DNA of 64,000 bases from Nocardia sp. NBC_01503 (GTDB lineage: Bacteria > Actinomycetota > Actinomycetes > Mycobacteriales > Mycobacteriaceae), in assembly GCF_036327755.1 (NCBI RefSeq), contig NZ_CP109596.1, positions 372,001 through 436,000 of the forward strand, written 5' to 3'. The notes below the pieces were generated by a model. It did not search any database. It saw nothing but the letters and a program-made list of their open reading frames with translations, and was not told where the DNA came from. Below are positions 50,324-59,422 of the stretch, in pieces (the first letter of the stretch is position 1; the number at the start of each line of letters is the position of its first letter). The translations under genes and the position numbers were made by a program.

Positions 50324-51319
50324 ATGCCTCGTATGACCCGGCTCCGCCTCGCACTGCCCGCAGCCGCGGCAATGCTGGCGCTCACCGCCTGCACCAACAG
50401 CCAGGAGGCGGCCACACCCGCCGCGACGCCACAGATCAGCACTGCCTACGAACTCCCCGATGCGAAGGCGTATCCCGAGGGCATAGCGGTGGATTCGCAC
50501 AACGGCGACATCTACGTCGGATCGTTCACCAATGGCGCGATCTATCGGGCGGCGAAGGACCACAGCAAAGCCGAGGTCTTCCTGCCCTCCGGCACCGATG
50601 GCCGGCACACCGCCAACGGCCTGCGCGTCGACACCGCAGGACGACTCTGGGTCATCGACCACAGCACCGGAGTCGCGGTGTACGACACCGGAACTCGCGC
50701 CCTCATCGCCCGCTTCGACGTACCGCAGGCAGACAAACCATTCCTCAACGACCTGGCCATCACCCCCGACGGCAGTGTCTACCTCACCGACAGCGTGCGC
50801 CCGATCCTCTACCGGGTCACCCCCGACGAGTTGACCGCGGCCATCGCCCACGGCGGCCGCGCCGAACTGCCATTCTTCACCAACCTCACGAAAGATCCCG
50901 CACCCCAGTCGATCCCACTCCTGAACGGCATCGTGGCCGACCCGTCGGGCCGCTACCTCCTGGTCGTGGATATGCCCACCGGCGACCTGTACCGCGTCGC
51001 TCTCGACGCACAGCGCACGGTGAGCAAGGTGACCCGGCACGGCGGCACCATGATCAACGGCGACGGCCTCGAAATGCGCGGCGACACCCTGTGGGTGGTG
51101 CAGAACAAGGACAATACGGTGAGCCGCTGGAGGGTGACCGACGACGGCGCGACGGTCGAACAGCAACAACGCATAACCGATGCCGCACTTGCCATTCCGA
51201 CCACCATCGCCCATATCGGCGACCGCGCGTTGGTGGTGGTCTCGCAATTCGATCGTGGCGGCCCGATGGGCGCGGGCACCCCCGCGCCCTTCACCGTCGC
51301 CGCGATCGACGGTATCTGA
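50324..51319 (+). CDS. SMP-30/gluconolactonase-like lipoprotein
   Basis: 331 aa. Lipobox LTAC (Cys23) after MPRMTRLRLALPAAAAML. Beta-propeller with SMP-30 features: YPEGIAVDSHNGDIYVGSFT (metal-ligand Glu position), TANGLRVDTAGRLWVIDHST, FLNDLAITPDGSVYLTDSVR (Asn-Asp), LLNGIVADPSGRYLLVVDMP. Likely a surface-anchored lactonase or ligand-binding propeller, substrate unknown. AAAGG seven bases before the ATG. Divergent MarR gene probably controls it. It is convergent with the THUMP-like gene with no bases between the stops. Confidence 0.85.
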   Translation: MPRMTRLRLALPAAAAMLALTACTNSQEAATPAATPQISTAYELPDAKAYPEGIAVDSHNGDIYVGSFTNGAIYRAAKDHSKAEVFLPSGTDGRHTANGLRVDTAGRLWVIDHSTGVAVYDTGTRALIARFDVPQADKPFLNDLAITPDGSVYLTDSVRPILYRVTPDELTAAIAHGGRAELPFFTNLTKDPAPQSIPLLNGIVADPSGRYLLVVDMPTGDLYRVALDAQRTVSKVTRHGGTMINGDGLEMRGDTLWVVQNKDNTVSRWRVTDDGATVEQQQRITDAALAIPTTIAHIGDRALVVVSQFDRGGPMGAGTPAPFTVAAIDGI

Positions 51320-52570
51320 TCAGGGAGTGGCGCAGAGGAAGACCGTGGCAGTCTTTCCAATACGAGTGATGACCAGTGAGAACGGCTGCTTACCACGGGG
51401 TTTGAGCTTGGCCCGCAGCGCGTCCGGATCGAGATCCACACCGCGGGTGAGGATTTCGAGGGGGCCGCAGTCGCGGCGGTGCAGTTCGGCACGTAGGGGC
51501 TTCTCGCGGAATTCCATGCGGTCGAGGATGCGGAAGCCACGCATGCCCGCGGGGACGGTATCGCCGGTCAGGTAGGCGATACGGGGATCCAGTTGCCACA
51601 GGCCGTGTTCGGCGGCGTAGTGGCGGACCAGGCCCGCGCGGACGACCGCACCGTCCGGGTCGATGATCCACTCGCCGGGCTCTCGGTCGGGGATATCGTC
51701 GGGCATCGCGTCGGTGAGGACTTCCGGCGGGCGGGTGCTGGAAAGTACTGTGGCGCGGCGAGTTACGCCACGTTCGGCCAAACCCGGTGACCACAGGCAG
51801 GCTTCGCGGACCGCGCCGTCGAGGGAGGCGACCTCGATCTCCCCCACCCAGGCGAGTTTGTCGAAATCCAGTCCGGGGGCGCACTTCACGGCCAGATCGC
51901 GGCCCGCGTACGCCGCAAGCAGGTCCGGCAGCGGAGGTTGCAACTTCGCCGGATCGTGGGTGCGGCGGCCGTCCGCACGACGGGCCGGATCGGCGATCAC
52001 CACCTCGGCGGTGCTGCACGGTCGCAACGCATCGGCCTTGGCCAGCAATACATTTCCCGCGCTACTCGGCCGACCGGGCGAAGTGGATTTCGAGGCACCG
52101 GCCGGATCCGCTGCGGCGGTGTCGAATTCACGCGCATCCAGACCGCGCACACCCAAGTTGTGCGCGGCTATCGCCAGCCGAACGTCGTCCAGGTCACTGC
52201 CGATGACGACCGGGCACTCCTTGGCCAATTCGGCGAGTTCGGCTCCGATGGAACAGGTTACGTCGTGGACGGTGCGGCCCTTCAGGCGTTCGGCGCGGTG
52301 GCGGGCGACCGCGGTCGGCGTGGCCTGTTGCAGGGCGTCGTCGGTGAAGAGCCACTCCCGGGCATCGGAGAGTTTGGCGGTGGCGCGGCGGCGCAGGCGG
52401 ACGGTCTCCACCAGGGCGGCGGTGTGGTCGCCGTGGGTGCGGCGGAGCTGGTCCAGATCGCGCAGCAGGGACGCCGGGGTCAGGGCGAGGGCGTCGACCT
52501 CGGGCAGCGCGGCCGCACCGGCCGCGCTGCCCAGATAGGCGATGTCATCGCGAGAGAAGGCGTAGCCCAC
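51320..52570 (-). CDS. THUMP-like domain class I methyltransferase-fold protein
   Basis: 416-aa protein equivalent in position to Rv3037c. The methyltransferase-like core has DVTCSIGAELAELAKECPVV (motif I) and IGSDLDDVRLAIAAHNLGV, then EVVIADPARRADGRRT in the motif IV position (DPAR instead of DPPY). The C-terminal ~90 residues (FSLVITRIGKTATVFLCATP) match the THUMP-like domain. The true activity is uncertain because DPAR lacks the usual NPPY/DPPY. GTG 52570 is the start nearest to the family beginning (YAFSRDDIAYLGS); no good ribosome site is visible. Confidence 0.8.
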   Translation of the reverse strand: MGYAFSRDDIAYLGSAAGAAALPEVDALALTPASLLRDLDQLRRTHGDHTAALVETVRLRRRATAKLSDAREWLFTDDALQQATPTAVARHRAERLKGRTVHDVTCSIGAELAELAKECPVVIGSDLDDVRLAIAAHNLGVRGLDAREFDTAAADPAGASKSTSPGRPSSAGNVLLAKADALRPCSTAEVVIADPARRADGRRTHDPAKLQPPLPDLLAAYAGRDLAVKCAPGLDFDKLAWVGEIEVASLDGAVREACLWSPGLAERGVTRRATVLSSTRPPEVLTDAMPDDIPDREPGEWIIDPDGAVVRAGLVRHYAAEHGLWQLDPRIAYLTGDTVPAGMRGFRILDRMEFREKPLRAELHRRDCGPLEILTRGVDLDPDALRAKLKPRGKQPFSLVITRIGKTATVFLCATP

Positions 52571-52593
52571 TCGGATTCGATCTACTCGTCGTA

Positions 52594-53571
52594 CTACTTG
52601 GCCGAGACGCCGGGCTTCACGCCGGTGATCATGGCGTTGTAGAAGAACTGGCGGGGCACGATATGGCGCATGACCTTCTCGTCCAGCCAGCTGAAGCCCA
52701 GCCACGCGCGGTACTGCGCCATGCGGTAGCCGACGGTCAGCTTCTCGGCGGGAACGGCGGCCTCGAAGGTGCGGACCGGCCAACCCCACAGGGCGGCGGC
52801 GAACTCTTCGGTCTTGGCCTGCACTTCGACCGCACCGGCGCTGCGGGCCATGGCCTCGAGATCCGACGGATCGAAGGTGTGCAGATCGACGACGGCCTCG
52901 AGGGCGGCCGCGCGCGAGGACTCGTCCAGCTCTTCCTGCGGGCGACGCCAATCCTTGAGGAACGGCAGTTTGGTGACCTCGGTGGTGACCTTCCAGGTCG
53001 CCTGGCCGAGGCGGCGCGCGTAGATATTGCCGATGGTGGTCGGCTCACCGGCGAAGACGAAACGCCCGCCCGGCTTGAGTACGCGCAGGCACTCCTTGAG
53101 CGCCAGCTCCACATCCGGAATGTGGTGCAGCACAGCGTGTCCGCAGACCAGATCGAAGGTGTCGTCCTCGTACGGGATGGTCTCGGCGTCGGCGACCCGG
53201 CCGTCCACGTCCAGGCCCAGGTTCTGGCCGTTGCGGGTGGCGACCTTGACCATGCCCGGGGACAGGTCGGTGACCGAACCACGCTTGGCGACACCGCCCT
53301 GCATCAGGTTCAGCAGGAAGAAGCCGGTGCCGCAACCGAGTTCGAGAGCCCGCTCGTACGGCAGCCGCGCATCGGGCACCACCGCGTCGAAGCGGCCGCG
53401 CGCGTATTCGATACAACGCTCGTCATAGGAGATGGACCATTTGTCGTCGTAGGTCTCCGCTTCCCAATCGTGGTAGAGCACCTGCGCGAGCTTGTTGTCG
53501 GAGTACGCGGCCTGGACCTCCGCCTCGGTGGCGTGCGGGTTCGGCGCGGGGTCTTCAGGACGAACGGTCAT
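52594..53571 (-). CDS. Class I SAM-dependent methyltransferase, Rv3038c-like
   Basis: 325-aa methyltransferase. Motif I ALELGCGTGFFLLNLMQGG, motif II VTDLSPGMVKVA, motif IV DTFDLVCGHAVLHHIPDVEL, then RVLKPGGRFVFAGEP. The C-terminal ~140 residues are helical and may shape the substrate site. Equivalent in position to Rv3038c, which has no settled function. Lies 23 bases upstream of the THUMP-like gene, suggesting co-transcription. A 48-base gap separates it from the enoyl-CoA hydratase gene upstream. Confidence 0.9.
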   Translation of the reverse strand: MTVRPEDPAPNPHATEAEVQAAYSDNKLAQVLYHDWEAETYDDKWSISYDERCIEYARGRFDAVVPDARLPYERALELGCGTGFFLLNLMQGGVAKRGSVTDLSPGMVKVATRNGQNLGLDVDGRVADAETIPYEDDTFDLVCGHAVLHHIPDVELALKECLRVLKPGGRFVFAGEPTTIGNIYARRLGQATWKVTTEVTKLPFLKDWRRPQEELDESSRAAALEAVVDLHTFDPSDLEAMARSAGAVEVQAKTEEFAAALWGWPVRTFEAAVPAEKLTVGYRMAQYRAWLGFSWLDEKVMRHIVPRQFFYNAMITGVKPGVSAK

Positions 53572-53619
53572 AACAGGGCAGCCTAATGAATACCCCGGTG
53601 GGGCCGGTTATCGGCCCGG

Positions 53620-54396
53620 CTAACGGGCTGTGAACGAGGCCGCACCTGGACCATCGGCCAAATAAGAACGCGTTCCAACCTGCTGATCTTCGGTGCCGAA
53701 GAGCGCGGACCATTCGGTGCGGGCGCGATCATGGCCGTGCGTACCCGCTTCGAAGACGCGCTTGGCCGCGGCGAGCGCCAGGGCCGGACCGCCGGTGAAC
53801 TGCCGCGCCCAGCGCACGGCCGATTCGAAGACGTCATCGGGGGCGACAACCTCGTCGACCAGGCCGATCGCGGCGGCTTCCTTCGCATCGACGAAGCGGC
53901 CGCTGTACACCAGATCCTTCGCGGCGGACGGTCCGATGAGCAGACTCAGGCGGCGAATGCCCGCCAGCGGGATGAGCCCGGCCTTGATCTGCGGCAGACC
54001 CAGCTTCACGTTATCGCCGATAATGCGGCGATCCGCGCCTAGAGCGAGTTCCAATCCCGCGCCCAGCGCGTACCCGCTGATGGCCGCGACCGTCGGCTGC
54101 GGCACGCGCGCCAGGCAGCTCAGCGCGGCCTGGAAATCGGTGACCACGGCCTGCGCCTGCTCGGGGGTGAACCGCGCCAACTCGGCCATCTCGTCACCGG
54201 CGGAGAACACCCGCTCATCCCCGTAGACGACCACGGCGGAGATCCCCGGATCCGACGCGATCTCATCGGCGGCGGCCGCCACCTCGAGAGCCACCTGGAG
54301 ATCGATCAGATTCATCGGCGGGCGCGCGATTCGGAGAACGGCAACGCCCTCCGCCACACCCCGGTCCACGGTCACGAATTCGGCCACAGCGGTCAC
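53620..54396 (-). CDS. Enoyl-CoA hydratase/isomerase family protein, EchA17-like
   Basis: 258-aa crotonase-fold protein; position agrees with echA17 (Rv3039c). CoA-binding/oxyanion-hole motifs FSAGDEMAEL and GYALGAGLELALGAD are present. Glu116, in the position of rat hydratase Glu144, is kept, but the position of the second catalytic Glu (Glu164) is Gln136 (LGLPQIKAGLIPLAGIRRL). Hydratase activity may therefore be reduced or replaced by another crotonase reaction. ATG start 54396. Function in beta-oxidation is inferred from family only. Confidence 0.88.
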   Translation of the reverse strand: MTAVAEFVTVDRGVAEGVAVLRIARPPMNLIDLQVALEVAAAADEIASDPGISAVVVYGDERVFSAGDEMAELARFTPEQAQAVVTDFQAALSCLARVPQPTVAAISGYALGAGLELALGADRRIIGDNVKLGLPQIKAGLIPLAGIRRLSLLIGPSAAKDLVYSGRFVDAKEAAAIGLVDEVVAPDDVFESAVRWARQFTGGPALALAAAKRVFEAGTHGHDRARTEWSALFGTEDQQVGTRSYLADGPGAASFTAR

Positions 54397-54432
54397 CCTA
54401 CTGGGAGCGATATCCCGACAATGCGGTCGGCA

Positions 54433-55272
54433 CTACTCCGGCCGCTGCGACCCACGCAGGCGAGCATTCTCCGGGAGCAGCGCGAAGTAGCGGTCGGCCT
54501 GCGGGAACGCCAGGGCGGGCTTACCGTTCGGGTCGTAGATCGGCATGATCGGATCGATGGTGCGGATGGCTTCGAGAATCGCCGCCGTGGAGGCGAATTC
54601 GCGCAATGCGTCCAGCTGGGTCCAGGTCGGCGGGAGCAATACGTCCAGGCCCTGCTGCCAGCGGTCGATGGCCTCGTCGGGGGTGCACCAGGTGACCACC
54701 TCGGCCTCGGTGGTGGCGCCGTCGGCGAGCTGCCCCTCGGGCAGGACGGCGACGAAGAAGCGGGTGTCGTAGCGGCGCGGCTCGACCTCGGGGGTGATCC
54801 AGTTGTCCCAGGGCCGCAGCAGATCCGCGCGCAGCACCAGATTCTCGCGGGTCAGGAATTCGGCGAAGGAGAGCTCCCGGCGCTCCAGCTGACCGCGCGC
54901 CTGGGCGTAGACCGAGGTATCGGAGACGACCGAATCGACGGTGGGGCCCGCGAGCAGGACGCCGCACTCCTCGAAGGTCTCCCGGACCGCGGCGCAGACC
55001 AGGGCTTGAGCGCGGCCCGGATCGGTGCCGAATCGCTCTGCCCACCAGGCGGGTTCGGGTCCGGCCCACTCCAGGGTGACCGCGGCGTCGGAGCGGTCCA
55101 CACCGCCGCCGGGGAAGACCGTCATACCGGCGGCGAACGCCATGCCGACGACCCGGCGCTGTAGGAACACCTCGGGCCCGCGCGCTCCGTCACGCACCAG
55201 CATCACCGTGGAGGCGTCCTTGATGGGCGCATTGGTGGGCTGGGCGTCGGGCTGGGCAACGGTCTCACTCAC
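54433..55272 (-). CDS. Nudix hydrolase with extended Nudix box
   Basis: 279-aa Nudix-fold hydrolase, equivalent in position to Rv3040c. The Nudix box is split: FPGGGVDRSD is followed by an insertion of about 30 residues (TLEWAGPEPAWWAERFGTDP) before AAVRETFEECGVLL, which carries the metal-binding REXXEE. N-terminal half has DASTVMLVRDGARGPEVFLQ. It probably cleaves a nucleoside-diphosphate derivative or a CoA-type substrate. GTG 55272 chosen (VSETVAQPD); no strong ribosome site. It lies ten bases after the MFS gene stop, so one transcript is likely. Confidence 0.88.
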   Translation of the reverse strand: MSETVAQPDAQPTNAPIKDASTVMLVRDGARGPEVFLQRRVVGMAFAAGMTVFPGGGVDRSDAAVTLEWAGPEPAWWAERFGTDPGRAQALVCAAVRETFEECGVLLAGPTVDSVVSDTSVYAQARGQLERRELSFAEFLTRENLVLRADLLRPWDNWITPEVEPRRYDTRFFVAVLPEGQLADGATTEAEVVTWCTPDEAIDRWQQGLDVLLPPTWTQLDALREFASTAAILEAIRTIDPIMPIYDPNGKPALAFPQADRYFALLPENARLRGSQRPE

Positions 55273-55282
55273 CTTTCGCACC

Positions 55283-56527
55283 CTAACGGTTGCTAGGGCG
55301 TCTGGCGAACATCGCCCAGAGAGCCAGCGCAAGCAGTGTCACCCCGACGCCGATTCCGCAGATCAGACCCCATCCCCCGGCCTGATACGCCGAACCCGCC
55401 GTCACCGAACCGGCCACCCCGCCGAGGAAGTAGGTGACCATGTACGCGGTGGTGAGCCTGCTGCGCGCGGCCGGATCGAGCGCGTAAATGGCGCTCTGAT
55501 TGGACAATTGGATGCCCTGAACGCCGAAGTCGAAGACCAGCAGGGCAATGACCAGCACCCACACATTGCCGCCGCCCCAGGCCAGTAGTCCCCATCCGGC
55601 CAGCACCGTCAACCACACCAGCGTGGTGACCATGCGCAGCCTGCCCTGATCGGCCAGCCGTCCCACGATCGGCGCGCCCAGCGCTCCGGCCACACCGGCG
55701 AGACCGAACAGGCCGATGACGAACTCGGAGTAGTGGTACGAGCTCGAACCGGAACCCGCGAGCAGAAACGCCAATCCGGTCCACATGCCCGAAAAGCACG
55801 CCATGGCAAGGAATCCCAGCGCCATCCGCTGGCGCAGCACCGCATGCCGACGAATCAGCGCCAGCACCGAGATCAGCACCTCGGGATAGCTCTCCTCGGT
55901 CGCGGCCCGGCCGGTCGCGGGCGCGAGCAGGTACACGCTCACCGACATGACGAGCTGAATGCCGGCGGCGACCAGCAGCACCCCGCGCCATCCGGCGAAT
56001 TCGGCGATCGCCCCGGAAAGCACGCGGGACAACAGGATTCCCAGCAGCAGCCCACTCATGACGGTGCCGACGATCTCACCGCGCTTATGCGGATCGGCCA
56101 GCGCGGAGGACCACGGCACCACCACCTGCGCCGCCGACGCGGTGATCCCGGTGGCGAACACACCCAGCAGCAGGAACGGCAGATTCGGCGCGGCGGCGGA
56201 GAGCCCCAGCGCCAGCACCGACAGGGCGAGCAGTCCCGGCACCATGCGCCGCCGCTCCAGGAAATCCCCGAGCGGCACCAGCAGCGCCATACCGCTGAGA
56301 TACCCCACCTGCGCGGCACTGACCAGCAGCGCCGCGGTCACCGTCGAGACCCGCAGATCCCCCGCGACCTGATGCAGCAGCGGCTGGAGGTAATAGAGGC
56401 AGGCGGCGGACGAACCCGCCGCGACCGCGAACACCAGCACGGTGAGACGGGTCAGCCGAATTTCAGCGGACCCGCCCGCCCCCTGCGGCTCCTCCGCCTC
56501 CTGCGTCCTGTCCGTCCTCTCCGTCAT
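55283..56527 (-). CDS. MFS transporter, probable drug/metabolite exporter
   Basis: About 414 aa and 12 predicted membrane spans. Motif A-like GMALLVPLGDFLERRRMVPG between spans 2 and 3, and a second one near VGRLADQGRLRM. The N-terminus before the first span is Pro/Glu rich. The ATG at 56527 lies within the terminal GGGATGACG of dispersed repeat copy E; the open frame continues in phase through the whole repeat to 56743 but that part has no ribosome site and is not MFS-like. Either the repeat replaced the original 5' end or the start is in the repeat by chance. Nudix gene follows within ten bases. Confidence 0.85.
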   Translation of the reverse strand: MTERTDRTQEAEEPQGAGGSAEIRLTRLTVLVFAVAAGSSAACLYYLQPLLHQVAGDLRVSTVTAALLVSAAQVGYLSGMALLVPLGDFLERRRMVPGLLALSVLALGLSAAAPNLPFLLLGVFATGITASAAQVVVPWSSALADPHKRGEIVGTVMSGLLLGILLSRVLSGAIAEFAGWRGVLLVAAGIQLVMSVSVYLLAPATGRAATEESYPEVLISVLALIRRHAVLRQRMALGFLAMACFSGMWTGLAFLLAGSGSSSYHYSEFVIGLFGLAGVAGALGAPIVGRLADQGRLRMVTTLVWLTVLAGWGLLAWGGGNVWVLVIALLVFDFGVQGIQLSNQSAIYALDPAARSRLTTAYMVTYFLGGVAGSVTAGSAYQAGGWGLICGIGVGVTLLALALWAMFARRPSNR

Positions 56528-56612
56528 CCCGGCATGTTTGTGGCCGGGATCCACCGCCGTCGGCCCATGCTCCGAAGGTGTGGATCCCGGCCAAAAACGC
56601 GCCGGGACGACG
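56522..56612. repeat. Palindromic dispersed repeat, copy E
   Basis: 91 bp: CGTCATCCCGGCATGTTTGT then GGCCGGGATCCAC (left), GTGTGGATCCCGGCC then AAAAACGCGCCGGGACGACG (right). It overlaps the start of the MFS gene. The rest of 56613-56817, up to the LysR gene, holds no gene; CTAT-GAAATCG-ATAG at about 56795-56809 is a weak candidate LysR site. Confidence 0.85.
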
Positions 56613-56817
56613 GGGGCGGGTGCCTCCGAGGTGGCGGGGCCAGGTGCCGCTGGGACGACGGAACTGGGCGTCACGGGGAGGACAGGGCCGGGTGCCGTGT
56701 CGGCGGGGCTTGCTTGTGAGCGCGAAGTTGTCACGCTTCTCATGCTCCGGGCCGCGGTGGATCAATGGAAGCGATGAGTTTTGATGTGCCCATCTATGAA
56801 ATCGATAGGCTGGGCCG

Positions 56818-57690
56818 GTGGAGATTCGGCAGATCGAATGCTTTCTGGCCTGTCAGGAGCACCGCTCGTTCACCGCGGCGGCGCGCAGTCTGAACCTGGT
56901 GCAGTCGGCGGTATCGACCAGCGTGGCCAAGCTCGAACATGAACTCGGGGCGCGGCTGTTCGATCGCACCCCGCGCGGGCTCGAACTCACCGATGCGGGG
57001 CGGGCCGCGGTGGCCCCGGCGCGCACCATGCTGCGGGCCCGGCTGGAGATCACCGACGGCATCGATCGGTCACGCGGTCAGGTGCGCGGTGAGGTGGTGG
57101 TCGGCAATTTCATGAATATCCACACCCTCGATATGGCGAGCATTATCGCCGACCTGCATGTGCGGTATCCGGAGGTGACTCTGCAAATGCGGCAGAACAT
57201 TTCGGGGGTGCGCGGCAATATCGCCGGACTGCGGGACGGGAGTCTGGAGATAGCGCTGGTGGCCGGAATGAGCGAGCAGATTCCCGGACTCACGCTGTAT
57301 CCGATCAGTTCGGAGAGCATCGTACTGTGCACCGCGCCCGGAAATCCGCTGGCGGGCCGACCATTCGAGGCTGCCGATCTGGAAGGCGTGCGGTTCATCG
57401 ATTTCGCGCCGGGCTGGGGTATTCGCGGTGTCGCGGACGCATTGTTTCCCGGACGGCGCAGTGTGATCGAAGTGGCCGATCAGATATTCGCCATGGAGTT
57501 GGCCGCCAAGGATTTCGGCGTACTGCTGCTGCCGCGCTCGGCGGCCGCGGTCTCGGATTCGATCGTGCGCGCCGAACGCGCGGGCTCACCGATCCCCTGG
57601 CATCTGTCGGTCGCGCATGATGCGCGGCGTACCCCGTCGAATGCGGCGCGCACGGTCATCGACGCGCTCTGTCGCTGCCGTCGCGAATAG
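56818..57690 (+). CDS. LysR-family transcriptional regulator
   Basis: 290-aa regulator: MEIRQIECFLACQEHRSFTA, SLNLVQSAVSTSVAKLEHEL (helix-turn-helix), and effector domain about residues 88-290 (VVGNFMNIHTLDMASIIADL, LVAGMSEQIPGLTLYPISSE). GTG start with the expected LysR beginning. Divergent from the MFS transporter gene across the dispersed repeat (about 290 bases), so it may control the exporter. Convergent with the lipoprotein gene downstream, one base between the stops. Effector unknown. Confidence 0.9.
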   Translation: MEIRQIECFLACQEHRSFTAAARSLNLVQSAVSTSVAKLEHELGARLFDRTPRGLELTDAGRAAVAPARTMLRARLEITDGIDRSRGQVRGEVVVGNFMNIHTLDMASIIADLHVRYPEVTLQMRQNISGVRGNIAGLRDGSLEIALVAGMSEQIPGLTLYPISSESIVLCTAPGNPLAGRPFEAADLEGVRFIDFAPGWGIRGVADALFPGRRSVIEVADQIFAMELAAKDFGVLLLPRSAAAVSDSIVRAERAGSPIPWHLSVAHDARRTPSNAARTVIDALCRCRRE

Positions 57691-57691
57691 T

Positions 57692-58213
57692 TCAATCGGT
57701 CAAGTGCACTGACCCGCTGCGGGTTTCGATGGTGAACGCCGCATCGGGCGCGGTGCGCCGCGACCAGGTGCCCCGCACCTTGCCGGTGCGATAGTCCTGC
57801 ACCTGGCTGATCACCGAATCGGTGGCGTCATCGGTCCAGGTCACCAGGAAAATGCCGGATTCGATGGATTCCACCATGACCGGCGAGCTGGTCTTGCGAC
57901 CGCTGTCGGCCGCCACAAAGGTGAGGGTGCGGCCGTCGCCACCGAAGGTCGCGGTCCCACCGGACCCGCTGTCATAGGTGAGTTGCACTGTTTTGCCGAC
58001 CAATTCGGCGGGAATGGCGGCGGGCGCCATTCCCTCGGCCGACTCCGAGGGTGAAAGATTATGCGGCGGCGCGGGATCGGCGGCGCAGGCCGCGACGGCC
58101 AGGGACACCGCCATGAGGGCGACGATACCGAGTGTGCGGCCCAAACCCTGCTCCCTCCACCCGCGCCGAGAGTTCACCAGAGAATGGCGAAATATCGGCG
58201 ATTGCATCGGCAT
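57692..58213 (-). CDS. Lipoprotein with MoaF-like domain
   Basis: 173 aa. A long basic N-terminus, then a hydrophobic core and the lipobox LAVAAC, so it should be anchored outside the cell. The mature part (about residues 65-173) resembles MoaF-related calycin-like domains: VGKTVQLTYDSGSGGTATF, SPVMVESIESGIFLVTWTDD, ISQVQDYRTGKVRGTWSRR. Binding partner unknown; these domains often bind small ligands. Start ATG 58213 or 58207 (MPMQSP). The 86 bases upstream contain an imperfect inverted repeat GTTTG...CAAAC at 58250-58270. Confidence 0.75.
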   Translation of the reverse strand: MPMQSPIFRHSLVNSRRGWREQGLGRTLGIVALMAVSLAVAACAADPAPPHNLSPSESAEGMAPAAIPAELVGKTVQLTYDSGSGGTATFGGDGRTLTFVAADSGRKTSSPVMVESIESGIFLVTWTDDATDSVISQVQDYRTGKVRGTWSRRTAPDAAFTIETRSGSVHLTD

Positions 58214-58299
58214 ACCAGCTCAACGCTGAAACTGGAGATATTGCCGATAGTTTGCCCGTAATGGACAAACGATGCAATGGCAGCGCGCCGCAAAAAGAT

Positions 58300-59133
58300 T
58301 CAGCGATTGCGATGGCGTCCGAAACGCTGTGCCCGGCGCGCGAAATAGCGACCGTCGATCTTGTCCAGCGCGATCGACTGCCGGAACGCCTCACTCAGAC
58401 TCTCGGCGGTCAGCACATCGGTGAGCAGACCCTGTGCCACCACACTGCCCTCATTGAGCAGCATGCCGTGCGTGAACCCGGGCGGAATCTCCTCCACATG
58501 ATGGGTGACCAGGACGGTCGCGGGCGCGTCCGGATCGGCGGCGAGATCGCCGAGCCGCTCCACCAACTCTTCGCGCCCACCCAGATCGAGGCCGGCGGCG
58601 GGCTCGTCGAGCAGCAGCAACTCCGGATCGGTCATGAGCGCGCGGGCGATGAGCACGCGTTTGCGCTCCCCCTCCGACAGCGTCCCGTAGGCGCGATCGG
58701 AGAGATGTTCAGCCCCCAGGCTTTCCAGAATGTCCACGGCGCGATCGGTATCCATCGCGTCATAGCGCTCACGCCAGCGGCCCATCACCGCATAACCGGC
58801 GGAGACCACCAGATCCGAGACCTTCTCATCCACCGGTACCCGTCCGGCGACGGCAGCCGAGGAGAGACCGATCCGCGGTTTCAACTCATTGACATCCACT
58901 TTGCCGAGGGTCTCCCCCAGCAGATTGGCGGCACCCGACGTGGGATACATCTCCGCCGCGGCCATGCGCAGCAGTGATGTCTTGCCGGCGCCATTGGGGC
59001 CCAGCACTACCCAGCGTTCGTCGAGTTCCACCTGCCAGGTGACCGGTCCGACGAGCGTATGGCCCGAGCGTCGGACGGTGACATCGTTGAAGTCGATGAG
59101 CAGATCGGGATCCGGTTGCGGCACGGGGTCCAT
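58300..59133 (-). CDS. ABC transporter ATP-binding protein, Rv3041c-like
   Basis: 277-aa ABC ATPase: Walker A VLGPNGAGKTSLL, signature TLSEGERKRVLIARAL, Walker B PELLLLDEPAAGL, and H-loop VLVTHHVEE. N-terminal LLIDFNDVTVRRSGHTLVGP. No permease or binding-protein gene adjoins, so it may pair with a distant permease or act alone. Position before serB agrees with Rv3041c. ATG 59133 (MDPVPQPD) is chosen because ATG 59190 would overlap the preceding small membrane protein gene. The gene before it ends 25 bases upstream. Confidence 0.9.
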   Translation of the reverse strand: MDPVPQPDPDLLIDFNDVTVRRSGHTLVGPVTWQVELDERWVVLGPNGAGKTSLLRMAAAEMYPTSGAANLLGETLGKVDVNELKPRIGLSSAAVAGRVPVDEKVSDLVVSAGYAVMGRWRERYDAMDTDRAVDILESLGAEHLSDRAYGTLSEGERKRVLIARALMTDPELLLLDEPAAGLDLGGREELVERLGDLAADPDAPATVLVTHHVEEIPPGFTHGMLLNEGSVVAQGLLTDVLTAESLSEAFRQSIALDKIDGRYFARRAQRFGRHRNR

Positions 59134-59158
59134 CTTGGCCCACCGCCCTGGACGTTCG

Positions 59159-59422
59159 TCAACGTGGTGGGAAAACTCGATGCGTGTCATCCTCTCCCGC
59201 GCCGAATTCGGAGGTGAATTCACCGGTGCGGCGGTCGATTTCGGGGTATAGCCGGGATAGCTCGGGCTCCTCCGGGCTGCGCGTGTGACCGTCGTGGCGC
59301 GGATGCGCCCCGCCGCGGCCGCGCGCGTCGCCGCCCGTGGATCGGAACATACGTGCCAGGAGCAGTGCCACCGGGATCGAGAGCACCACCCATACGATGA
59401 GAACAACCAGCAGTGTCGTCAT
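59159..59422 (-). CDS. Small single-span membrane protein
   Basis: 87-aa protein with one N-terminal membrane span (MTTLLVVLIVWVVLSIPVAL, LLARMF) and a hydrophilic tail rich in Arg, Gly, Glu and Asp (residues 28-87). AGGAGG lies ten bases before ATG 59422, one of the better ribosome sites in the window. Lies just upstream of the ABC ATPase gene. No family recognised. Between this gene and the PTH2 gene (59423-59572) there is a further short open frame with coding-like third-position GC, discussed as a finding. Confidence 0.65.
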   Translation of the reverse strand: MTTLLVVLIVWVVLSIPVALLLARMFRSTGGDARGRGGAHPRHDGHTRSPEEPELSRLYPEIDRRTGEFTSEFGAGEDDTHRVFPPR

